NCBI GenBank assembly: GCA_036835375.1
Contig: DAITMB010000194.1
Span: 1-6,876 of the forward strand
Direction of reading: 5' to 3'
Length of the DNA: 6,876 bases
Source of the DNA: JANQTF01 sp036835375
GTDB lineage: Bacteria; Bacteroidota; Bacteroidia; J057
Shown: positions 1-6,161 of the stretch, one piece after another
How positions within the stretch are numbered: position 1 is the stretch's first letter
How the letters are laid out: each line of letters starts with the position of its first letter
The notes under the pieces: generated by a model
Seen by the model: only the letters and a program-made list of their open reading frames with translations
The model's database searches: none
Told to the model about the DNA's origin: nothing
Program-made: the position numbers and the translations under genes

Positions 1-1
1 T

Positions 2-88
2 GTCACAGACGGAGACCTTGAGGTGTTGTATCAATTGTCGCCTTATATTGGCACACAGGATCCAGCTCCTTTTATCCCTACCTCTTGA
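2..88 (+). CDS. Possible 3' end of an unidentified upstream gene (partial)
   Basis: From base 2 a frame is open to a TGA at 86-88, giving 28 residues that include DGDLEVLYQLSPYIG and end PFIPTS. The composition (acidic, aromatic and proline residues, no rare-residue runs) looks protein-like, and the stop lies only 9 nt before the ATG of the next gene, as expected in an operon. A second frame (3-101) is also open but its translation is rich in Cys and Leu and looks random. The fragment is too short to assign to a family. A sensor kinase partner for the downstream receiver protein would be a natural neighbour, but nothing here shows kinase motifs. Confidence 0.4.
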   Translation, partial: VTDGDLEVLYQLSPYIGTQDPAPFIPTS

Positions 89-97
89 TTTTGTCAA

Positions 98-1759
98 ATG
101 AAAGCTCCGATTCTCTTCCTCCTTGACGACGACCCGCAGGTGTTGCAGGCTGTCCGACGAGATCTCCGGAAAAAGTATAGGCCTGATTATCAGGTGTTTT
201 CTACCGAATCTGCGAATGAAGCCCTTGAAGCGCTGGTAGAATTGAAAAAGCAGCAAGAGACAGTGGCGCTCTTTCTGTCTGACCAACGCATGCCAGAAAT
301 GCTGGGGGTCGAGTTCCTCGAAAAGGCCAAAGTCATTTTTCCTGAGGCCAAGCGCGTGCTGCTCACAGCATATTCTGACATCGAAGCTGCTATTAAGGCC
401 ATCAACGATGTTCACCTCGACTTTTATCTCACAAAACCTTGGGATCCACCGGAGGAAAAACTCTTTCCTGTCCTTGATGATCTTCTGGACGCCTGGCAGA
501 CGACTTTTCGTCCCGAGTACACGGGACTCCGCATCGTGGGATACCAATGGTCGCCCAAATCTCATGCGATCAAAGATTTCCTCAGCGGAAATCTTTATCC
601 CTACCAATGGCTGGATGTGCAGAATCAAGACAAAGCCAAGGAACTCCTCCGCCTCTACGATGTGGCTGACAAGTCCCTACCAGCCCTCTTTTTTGAGGAC
701 GGCAGCCATTTGGTAGATCCTACGATCTCCGAAGTCGCCCTCAAAATAGGGAAAAGCACGGCTACAAAATCCGACCTGTATGATGTCGCGATCATAGGAG
801 CCGGGCCGGCAGGATTGTCTGCCGCTGTGTATGGCGGATCGGAGGGGCTCAAAACCTTGCTCATCGAGAAGCGGGCACCTGGCGGACAAGCAGGGACCAG
901 CAGTCGCATTGAAAATTATCTCGGATTTCCGTCTGGACTCAGTGGCTCAGACCTCGCTCGGCGGGCGATCACGCAGGCAACGCGATTTGGGATCGAGTTT
1001 CTCTCGCCCGCTGAGGTGAGCAAGATTGAGCTGCGAGACAAATACAAGATTCTCACCCTGATAGACGGCACAGAGGTCCGCACCAAAGCCTTGGTCATCA
1101 CCACCGGGGTGGACTATCGCAAGTTGCCAGCCGAAGGCGTGGAGCAATTTACCGGGGCGGGTGTATATTATGGTGCAGCGACCACGGAAGCCTATGCCTG
1201 TAAAAACAAGGATGTGTTCATCGTAGGGGGTGGAAACTCTGCGGGCCAAGGGGCCATGTATCTGAGCAATTTTGCCAAGAAGGTCTTTATCCTTATTCGC
1301 AAGGCCGACCTCTCCGCCACCATGTCGCAGTACCTGATTGACCAAATTGATGCTACGCCCAACATTGAGCTTCTTCCTTTCTCTGAGATCGTGGAGGCCC
1401 GAGGCGAAGGTCACCTCGAACATCTCGTCGTGAAAGACATTCAGACAGGGGCGCTTCGCCAAATGGAAGCTGGTGCGCTGTTTATCTTCATTGGTGCCAA
1501 ACCCTACACCGACTGGATGACCCTGTCCCTCTTTCGGAATGACAAAGGATACGTGCTCACTGGCAGGGATGCAATGAATTGTGACAACTTTGCCAAAGTG
1601 TGGAAAGAGGACCGGGAGCCATTTATGCTAGAAACCTGTATTCCGGGAGTTTTTGCTGCGGGGGATGTGCGCGCTGGCGCCATGAACCGCGTCGCATCGG
1701 CAGTAGGAGAAGGTGCCATGACCATCAGTTTTGTGCATCAGTACCTGGCCGGGTTTTGA
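98..1759 (+). CDS. Fused response regulator / thioredoxin-fold / thioredoxin-reductase-like FAD oxidoreductase
   Basis: This is a three-part cytoplasmic protein of 553 residues. Residues 5-130 form a receiver domain with the acidic cluster D10-D12, phospho-acceptor D62 (in SDQRMPEM), T90 and K113. Residues 143-220 resemble a thioredoxin/glutaredoxin-fold domain (GLRIVGYQWSPKSH, then a cis-Pro-like SLPALFF), but the CxxC position reads SPKSH. Residues 228-553 are a pyridine-nucleotide-disulphide oxidoreductase: FAD-binding GAGPAG (234-239), GGQAG (262-266), NAD(P)H-binding GGGNSAG (377-383) and FAD-binding AAGDVRAG (520-527). Where thioredoxin reductase has CATC this protein has GAAT (359-362), so it should not reduce thioredoxin by the usual dithiol route. 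Inference: an NAD(P)H-dependent flavoenzyme or redox sensor gated by phosphorylation at D62. No cognate kinase is visible. There is no clear Shine-Dalgarno; the ATG is chosen because it directly precedes the first receiver strand. It ends 115 nt before truB. Confidence 0.9.
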   Translation: MKAPILFLLDDDPQVLQAVRRDLRKKYRPDYQVFSTESANEALEALVELKKQQETVALFLSDQRMPEMLGVEFLEKAKVIFPEAKRVLLTAYSDIEAAIKAINDVHLDFYLTKPWDPPEEKLFPVLDDLLDAWQTTFRPEYTGLRIVGYQWSPKSHAIKDFLSGNLYPYQWLDVQNQDKAKELLRLYDVADKSLPALFFEDGSHLVDPTISEVALKIGKSTATKSDLYDVAIIGAGPAGLSAAVYGGSEGLKTLLIEKRAPGGQAGTSSRIENYLGFPSGLSGSDLARRAITQATRFGIEFLSPAEVSKIELRDKYKILTLIDGTEVRTKALVITTGVDYRKLPAEGVEQFTGAGVYYGAATTEAYACKNKDVFIVGGGNSAGQGAMYLSNFAKKVFILIRKADLSATMSQYLIDQIDATPNIELLPFSEIVEARGEGHLEHLVVKDIQTGALRQMEAGALFIFIGAKPYTDWMTLSLFRNDKGYVLTGRDAMNCDNFAKVWKEDREPFMLETCIPGVFAAGDVRAGAMNRVASAVGEGAMTISFVHQYLAGF

Positions 1760-1874
1760 GCCAATGGTTCTGCCAAACATGGAGCAGTGCGATTCCTGCT
1801 GGTAAGGACCATCACGGGCCAATGGGCACAAGGAACTTCTTTGGCACTGCGATCTGAGCTGGCTATCTTGCAGC

Positions 1875-2597
1875 ATGATTCCTCCATCTCCCGGCGATAC
1901 TGATTTTCTGGCAGGCTCGCTCCTACTGATCGATAAGCCGAAAGGCTGGACCTCTTTCGACGTAGTCAACAAAATCAGGTATGCCACCCGCACCAAGAAG
2001 GTCGGTCATGCGGGTACACTGGATCCGCTGGCGACTGGTCTGCTCATTCTTTGCACAGGAAAATTGACGAAGCAACTCCAAGACCTTCAGGGCCTCGACA
2101 AAGAATATGAAGTCACTTTCAAGCTCGGTGCCACCACCGCCAGCTACGATGCTGAGTGGCCCGAAGAGCAGATCACCGATGCTTCCCATCTTCAGGCATC
2201 GGACGTGGCGGAAGCGATGAAGGCCTTCGTTGGGGAGGTAGAGCAGGTGCCGCCAGTGTTTTCTGCGGTCAAAGTACAAGGAAAGCGGGCCTACGAATCC
2301 GCTCGTAAAGGGCAAGAAGTCGTCATTCGTCCCCGGCAGGTGTGCATCGCCGAGTTTGCACTGTTGGAAGGTGCCGAATTGGAAGCGGGTCATTTCCGGG
2401 CGAAAATCGCTTGTAGCAAGGGTACCTATATTCGCTCGCTGGTCCACGACCTGGGGCAAGCGCTCGGTGTGGGTGCTTACATCCGCGAACTTCGACGAAC
2501 GTCCATCGGGGAGCATCGCATCGAATCTGCTTGGGCACTCACCGATTTCCTCGAAGCGTTGCCCGGGCATACGCCAAAGGACGAGAAAAAACCATAA
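1875..2597 (+). CDS. truB: tRNA pseudouridine(55) synthase TruB
   Basis: This 240-residue enzyme isomerises U55 in the T-psi-C loop of tRNAs to pseudouridine. The family signature is clear: LLIDKPKGWTSFDVV (17-31), the catalytic loop GHAGTLDPLATG (44-55) with the nucleophile D50, the conserved tyrosine of KEYEV (Y78), QVPPVFSAVKVQGKRAY (124-140) and the late motif SKGTYIRSLVHDLG (181-194). The protein stops soon after the catalytic domain, so it lacks the longer C-terminal PUA-type extension of the E. coli enzyme. Short TruB proteins are usual in Bacteroidota, so this is not a truncation. The ATG gives a short tail before the first conserved strand; no strong ribosome binding site precedes it. 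It lies 25 nt upstream of ribF on the same strand, a common pairing that suggests one transcript. Confidence 0.95.
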   Translation: MIPPSPGDTDFLAGSLLLIDKPKGWTSFDVVNKIRYATRTKKVGHAGTLDPLATGLLILCTGKLTKQLQDLQGLDKEYEVTFKLGATTASYDAEWPEEQITDASHLQASDVAEAMKAFVGEVEQVPPVFSAVKVQGKRAYESARKGQEVVIRPRQVCIAEFALLEGAELEAGHFRAKIACSKGTYIRSLVHDLGQALGVGAYIRELRRTSIGEHRIESAWALTDFLEALPGHTPKDEKKP

Positions 2598-2622
2598 CTT
2601 TCTGTCGTATCTCACTGCTCAC

Positions 2623-3549
2623 ATGGACGTTTTTCACGCGCTCGAACAGTACCATAAAGTACCACACACCGTAGCTACCATCGGAACATTTGATGGGGTT
2701 CACGTGGGCCATCGGGCCATTTTGACCAAGATATTCGAAGAAGCCCGCGCCCGGCATGGCCATAGTTTGCTGATCAGCTTTCACCCTCACCCACGGCTGG
2801 TGCTCTTTCCCGACAACAATCCCTTGCGGCTGCTGCATTCGCTCGACGAAAAAATCGAGATGCTAGCCGACATTGGCTTGGATCGGTTGCTCCTGCTGCC
2901 ATTTACGAAGGAATTTTCGCGCATGAGCTCTCATGTTTTCATTCAGGACATTCTGGTGAAAACTGTCGGCATCGAAAAAATTGTGATCGGATATGACCAC
3001 AAATTTGGCAAAAACAGAGGGGGTGGCATGGAGGAGCTTCGCGCGTACATGACTCGATACAACTACAAAGTAGAGGAAATTCCCGCTCAGTCGATCGACG
3101 AGGCAAATGTGAGCAGCACCAAAATCCGCAAAGCGCTGGGCGATGGCGAGGTAGAATTGGCAGCGAAATACCTTGGGTATCATTATGGATTTGATGGCGT
3201 GGTGGTCCACGGCCAAAAGCAAGGGCGGCTTCTGGGCTATCCGACAGCGAATCTCGAACCAGTGGAGGAGCGCAAACTCATCCCAGCCCATGGGGTGTAT
3301 CTCGTGCGGGTCAAGCTGGGCGAAGTTTGGAAATATGGCATGATGAACATTGGCCGCAAGCCCACCATGGGAGAATTTGAGCAGAGCCAGGAAGTGTATG
3401 TGTTTGATTTTGAGGGAGATCTGTACGGACAAGTCCTTCGCGTCGAGTTTGTGGAATGGATTCGGGGCGAAAAGAAGTTTGCCTCCCTGGAGGAACTCAT
3501 CGCTGCCATCCGCCAAGACGAGATCCACTGTTTGGCGCGCATTCAGTAG
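2623..3549 (+). CDS. ribF: Bifunctional riboflavin kinase / FAD synthetase RibF
   Basis: This 308-residue enzyme phosphorylates riboflavin to FMN and adenylylates FMN to FAD. The N-terminal adenylyltransferase half shows TIGTFDGVHVGHRAIL (19-34), ISFHPHPRLVLFP (51-63), VIGYDHKFGKNRGGG (121-135) and the SSTKIRKAL motif (164-172). The C-terminal flavokinase half shows GRLLGYPTANL (201-211) with the PTAN nucleotide/metal-binding motif, HGVYLVRV (223-230), MMNIGRKPT (240-248) and VYVFDFEGDLYG (258-269); E257 is the likely catalytic base by position. The length matches the family. The frame is open upstream to 2356 inside truB, but the ATG at 2623 is the right start: it lies just before the conserved N-terminus and 25 nt after the truB stop. 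No clear Shine-Dalgarno is seen. The FAD it makes is the expected cofactor of the flavoprotein encoded at 98-1759. Confidence 0.96.
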   Translation: MDVFHALEQYHKVPHTVATIGTFDGVHVGHRAILTKIFEEARARHGHSLLISFHPHPRLVLFPDNNPLRLLHSLDEKIEMLADIGLDRLLLLPFTKEFSRMSSHVFIQDILVKTVGIEKIVIGYDHKFGKNRGGGMEELRAYMTRYNYKVEEIPAQSIDEANVSSTKIRKALGDGEVELAAKYLGYHYGFDGVVVHGQKQGRLLGYPTANLEPVEERKLIPAHGVYLVRVKLGEVWKYGMMNIGRKPTMGEFEQSQEVYVFDFEGDLYGQVLRVEFVEWIRGEKKFASLEELIAAIRQDEIHCLARIQ

Positions 3550-3576
3550 CGGGGCTGAGTTGTTCTTTTATTTTGG

Positions 3577-3681
3577 TCAGCCATTGAAAAGTTGGTAGGT
3601 AAATCCCTTCTCCATATGAATTCGTCGGCTGGTGGCCAAATCACTAAGAGTGGGCTGCTTTGTGAGACGTGCACGAGCCAT
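3577..3681 (-). CDS. Possible small ORF, 34 residues, function unknown
   Basis: On the minus strand an ATG (3681-3679) opens 34 codons ending in TGA (3579-3577). The peptide begins MARARLTKQP, is basic in its first half, contains TSRRIHMEKG in the middle and ends FTYQLFNG. The segment is less AT-rich than the DNA just upstream of it (3690-3860), which would hold its promoter. It would converge on ribF, and its stop codon lies in one arm of a GGCTGA/TCAGCC inverted repeat (3553-3558, 3577-3582). No family is recognised and no ribosome binding site is evident, so chance is a real possibility. Confidence 0.22.
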   Translation of the reverse strand: MARARLTKQPTLSDLATSRRIHMEKGFTYQLFNG

Positions 3682-3817
3682 TTGAGAAATAATTCCCTAT
3701 AACTGAAAATAATTACTTGATAGTGATAAAGTCAATTTTTTTCTGAAAATTAAACAATTCTTATTCATCATCTATTTGGGTATTTAAAAATGATTGGGTA
3801 GCCTTGATGACAGGAAT

Positions 3818-3843
3818 AATAAAGTTTATCAATCAACTTTATT
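3818..3843. repeat. Perfect 9-bp inverted repeat, AT-rich, 8-nt loop
   Basis: AATAAAGTT (3818-3826) and AACTTTATT (3835-3843) are exact reverse complements separated by TATCAATC. The hairpin lies in the AT-rich core about 25 nt before the CT repeat and is followed by a T-rich stretch. An operator for a dimeric regulator, or a weak terminator, would both fit. The stem has only two G-C pairs, so a strong intrinsic terminator is unlikely. Confidence 0.55.
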
Positions 3844-3865
3844 TTGTTATTATGGAGTATTCGAT

Positions 3866-3991
3866 TCTCTCTCTCTCTNNNNNNNNNNNNNNNNNNNNNN
3901 NNNNNNNNNNNNNNNNNNNNNNNNNNNNNNNNNNNNNNNNNNNNNNNNNNNNNNNNNNNNNNNNNNNNNNNNNNNNNNTCTCTCTCTCTCT
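3866..3991. repeat. CT dinucleotide repeat broken by a 100-N assembly gap
   Basis: The left edge reads TC repeated up to base 3878, then exactly 100 Ns (3879-3978), then TC repeated from 3979 to 3991. Exactly 100 Ns is the usual placeholder for a gap of unknown size. Both contig ends stop inside the same dinucleotide repeat, so the true sequence probably contains a CT tract longer than the roughly 12 bases seen on each side, and possibly other sequence as well. Confidence 0.9.
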
Positions 3992-4181
3992 GTTTATAGG
4001 GAAGGCAAGTAGAGCTGTGATACGCCTTTGGCTGCGTCTATCTTCTGTCTTTAGGTTGTGGGAAAGCCAATCTAGCTACCAGGCTGATGAAAAATTGACT
4101 TTCCTTCATGAAAAAAATGAAAATCAGTCTGAAGCCTTTGGTAACCGGGTAACATGGTGGGAAAGTTTTGTCACTTCAAGC

Positions 4182-4649
4182 ATCAATAGGATCAAAATCC
4201 TTTGTGGCTTTTTGGTTATGTTTGGAAGTATGAGCGCCCAAACGACACCTGATCTCGATTCATTGCTGAGCCTTTACGTCTTAAAATTTGATTCGGCTGG
4301 CTTGGTGCGCTTCACTCCTGGCATGCTGCTGCCTGGTCAGCCTTATGCGATTTCCAGGGCGTTGATGGACGATACGCTGCACAAGCTCGTGCTGAAGCGG
4401 CAGTGGACGGATCCCAACCTGGGGATGACTCACTACAGATATCAGGAGACCTTTCGCAATTTGCGGGTTGAAGCAGCTGAGTACACCGAGCATGCAGGAG
4501 ATGATGGTTATTTAGTTTTTGCCAATGGCAAAGGAGCACTATTCGATGTGGACCGAGGGTATCAGCCAGATGTGAGCGAGGAAGTAGCCCTGAGCTATGT
4601 GCTCGCTACGATGGAGGGGTTTGAGCTGGCTTGGGAAAATAGTGATTGA
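4182..4649 (+). pseudogene. N-terminal part (signal peptide and propeptide) of an interrupted M4 metalloprotease
   Basis: The frame encodes a typical signal peptide (NRIKILCGFLVMFGSMSAQ, cleavage probably near the SAQ) followed by a propeptide of the fungalysin/thermolysin type: MTHYRYQETFRNLRVEAAEY, then GYLVFANGKGALFDVD, then EEVALSYVLATMEG. It ends at an in-frame TGA (4647-4649). The same frame continues at once with EEDLKRDLEDSSATYYPNGE and runs without shift into the catalytic part, so this is one gene of about 658 codons with one nonsense codon. No ATG precedes the signal peptide: the codon where one is expected (4182) is ATC, and the first in-frame ATG (4218) falls inside the hydrophobic core. 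The given start is therefore the inferred ancestral start, not a proven one. Sequencing error, recent decay or an upstream start in the unsequenced gap are all possible. Confidence 0.7.
4647..4649 (+). other. In-frame TGA interrupting the protease gene
   Basis: The codon order is AAT AGT GAT TGA GAA GAA GAC. Homologous propeptide sequence continues on both sides in the same frame, so no indel is needed; one base change (for example from TGG, CGA or GGA) explains it. TGA is the normal stop of the fusion gene (1757-1759) and of the last gene (6858-6860), and TGG is used freely for Trp, so a reassigned code is not supported. Confidence 0.85.
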
Positions 4650-4712
4650 GAAGAAGACTTAAAGCGAGACCTCGAAGATTCCTCAGCGACTTATTACCCT
4701 AACGGAGAACTA

Positions 4713-6158
4713 ATGTGGGCTTTGTGGGATTACAAAGACCTTGGTTGGCAAATTCCCAATTCAAAGTATAGGCTGGCTTGGCGCTTTGATATCTTGGGCC
4801 TAGACCCTTCATTTCATAAAGCATACTACGTAGACGCTTTTACAGGTGTGGTAATTCGAGAAGAGCAATTACGATGCAGCGACGGTCCGGCCAACATTCT
4901 GACGCAAGGCACACAGACCATCGATACCCGCTGGCAAGGAGGCCTCTCTCCGGGCCACATTCTCTGGACAAATAACAATGGCCGAGACATCCACACCAAA
5001 TATAAAAGTGCTTGGCCTTGGGGACTCCGTTCTGAAATCAAAGATGATGACGACAACTGGGGCAATGATGAGCAGCGGGGAACCACAGCCCACTGGATGG
5101 TCTCCCAAAGCTGGGACTTCTTTGCCTCTACCCCTTACAGTCGCAATGGAATTAATGGCTTGGGTGGAGAATTAAGAGTAGAAGCAGACTTTGCAGGACC
5201 GAATGCTTATTTTGAGCCCCATGCTGGAAATTTCTATCTTGTATTCGGCAACACTCCCGACGACGATTACATGGCCACCATAGACATCACAGGCCACGAA
5301 TATACACACGGTGTAGATCATTTCACAGCTGGTCTGGTGTACCAAGATGAGCCTGGAGCCTTGGATGAATCATTTGCGGACATCTTTGGCTTTATGGTGG
5401 AGCGATTCACAGAGGGAGGAGTCAGTGACTGGTTGATAGGGGAAGACGCCCCAATCAGCCTGAGTACTCCAAGATCTTTAGAAGATCCTAAAGCGGAAGG
5501 TTTCTATTTCCCTGACGCTACGGATTGTGCTACACGTGCGGTAGGACAGCCTGATACCTACGAGGGAGACTTTTGGTATGTTGGGAATTGCAATCATGGT
5601 GGAGTTCACGTCAACAGCGGCGTGCAGAACTATTGGTTCTATTTGCTATCAGAGGGTGGGATCGGCACCAATGACCACAACAATGCCTACAACATCCAAG
5701 GGATCGGCATTGACGAGGCGGCGTTAATTGCTTATTGGAACCACACCAATATTCTACAAACTGGGTCCCAGTATGCCGACTCCCGAGCCGGGTCCATTGC
5801 GGCTGCTACTTTGCTATATGGACCTTGCTCGCACCAAGAGATTCAAACCACCAATGCTTGGGCGGCAGTGGGTGTGGGAGCGCAGAGCACCTGTGCCACG
5901 ACCGACATCGCTATAGCGCTACCCAACAACATTCGTATTTACCCCAATCCCGCCGGGGAAACGACTACCCTTTCTTTTCACGATGCGCGCGCCCGGTCGG
6001 TTGCGCTTTACCATCTCAATGGCCAACACATCCGTTCTTTTGGAGAGCATCAGGACCAATCGCTAGAGATCAACACCGCCGGTCTCGCCCCAGGGGTGTA
6101 CTTGCTGCGGGTTCAGGATTCTCACGAGGTCTATTCTGTCAAACTGATTAAGCTCTAA
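4713..6158 (+). CDS. M4 (thermolysin-type) metalloprotease, end of propeptide, catalytic domain and T9SS sorting domain
   Basis: The part after the TGA has an ATG at 4713 and 481 residues; the homologous frame starts earlier, at 4650. Residues 1-50 finish the propeptide (AYYVDAFTGVVI, 38-49). The zinc endopeptidase domain (about 55-395) carries HEYTH (195-199; zinc ligands H195 and H199, catalytic E196), the third ligand E219 in GALDESFADIFG, substrate-binding NAYF (164-167) and the transition-state histidine H299 in GGVHVNSG. Thermolysin has Asp five residues before that His; here it is N294. Residues 404-481 form a T9SS type A sorting domain: IRIYPNPAGETTTLSF, LNGQHIRSF, LAPGVYLLRV, ending KLIKL. 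The intact protein would be exported by Sec, cross the outer membrane by T9SS and be anchored or released outside. Without the upstream part this piece lacks a signal peptide and most of the propeptide, so it is unlikely to be active alone. Its stop is 3 nt before the next gene. Confidence 0.88.
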   Translation: MWALWDYKDLGWQIPNSKYRLAWRFDILGLDPSFHKAYYVDAFTGVVIREEQLRCSDGPANILTQGTQTIDTRWQGGLSPGHILWTNNNGRDIHTKYKSAWPWGLRSEIKDDDDNWGNDEQRGTTAHWMVSQSWDFFASTPYSRNGINGLGGELRVEADFAGPNAYFEPHAGNFYLVFGNTPDDDYMATIDITGHEYTHGVDHFTAGLVYQDEPGALDESFADIFGFMVERFTEGGVSDWLIGEDAPISLSTPRSLEDPKAEGFYFPDATDCATRAVGQPDTYEGDFWYVGNCNHGGVHVNSGVQNYWFYLLSEGGIGTNDHNNAYNIQGIGIDEAALIAYWNHTNILQTGSQYADSRAGSIAAATLLYGPCSHQEIQTTNAWAAVGVGAQSTCATTDIAIALPNNIRIYPNPAGETTTLSFHDARARSVALYHLNGQHIRSFGEHQDQSLEINTAGLAPGVYLLRVQDSHEVYSVKLIKL

Positions 6159-6161
6159 GTT

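Larger units (their letters stand above)
3550..4181. other. Long intergenic region with AT-rich core and an assembly gap
   Basis: About 630 nt separate ribF from the protease signal peptide. Bases 3550-3690 have ordinary composition. Bases 3690-3860 are strongly AT-rich and probably hold the promoter of the protease gene, though I could not find a convincing copy of the Bacteroidota -7 element (TAnnTTTG) at a fixed distance from a start. Bases 3866-3991 are a CT repeat interrupted by a 100-N gap. Bases 3992-4181 contain no recognisable gene: the protease frame stays open through them without an ATG, and an ATG at 4108 in another frame gives only 14 residues (MKKMKISLKPLVTG). Confidence 0.7.

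Noticed and set aside
947..1462. Long minus-strand open frame of 171 codons inside the flavoprotein gene
   Set aside because: It is a shadow of a well-supported gene whose motifs are all on the + strand. The same holds for the minus-strand frames across truB (1923-2615) and ribF (2863-3528).
1771..1850. Short inverted matches between truB and the upstream gene (TGCCAAA/TTTGGCA and GCAGTGC/GCACTGC)
   Set aside because: The arms are 7 bp, are not arranged to extend one another, and lie more than 45 nt apart; chance is likely.
2356..2622. Extension of the ribF frame upstream into truB
   Set aside because: The frame is open by chance; its translation has no family similarity and the RibF N-terminal motifs start right after ATG 2623.
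3553..3582. GGCTGA/TCAGCC inverted repeat just after ribF as an intrinsic terminator
   Set aside because: The stem is only 6 bp with an 18-nt loop and no T-run follows on the + strand, so it is not supported as a terminator.
3668..3675. 8-bp palindrome CGTGCACG
   Set aside because: It is a single short palindrome with no second copy or flanking symmetry and is expected by chance.
3804..4012. Open frames running through the N gap
   Set aside because: The openness comes from undefined bases and a CT repeat that has no stop codons; there is no coding evidence across the gap.
4647..4649. TGA read as selenocysteine or as a reassigned codon
   Set aside because: The codon is in a propeptide loop, not a catalytic site, and no convincing hairpin was noticed after it. 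TGA ends other genes here, which argues against a changed code.
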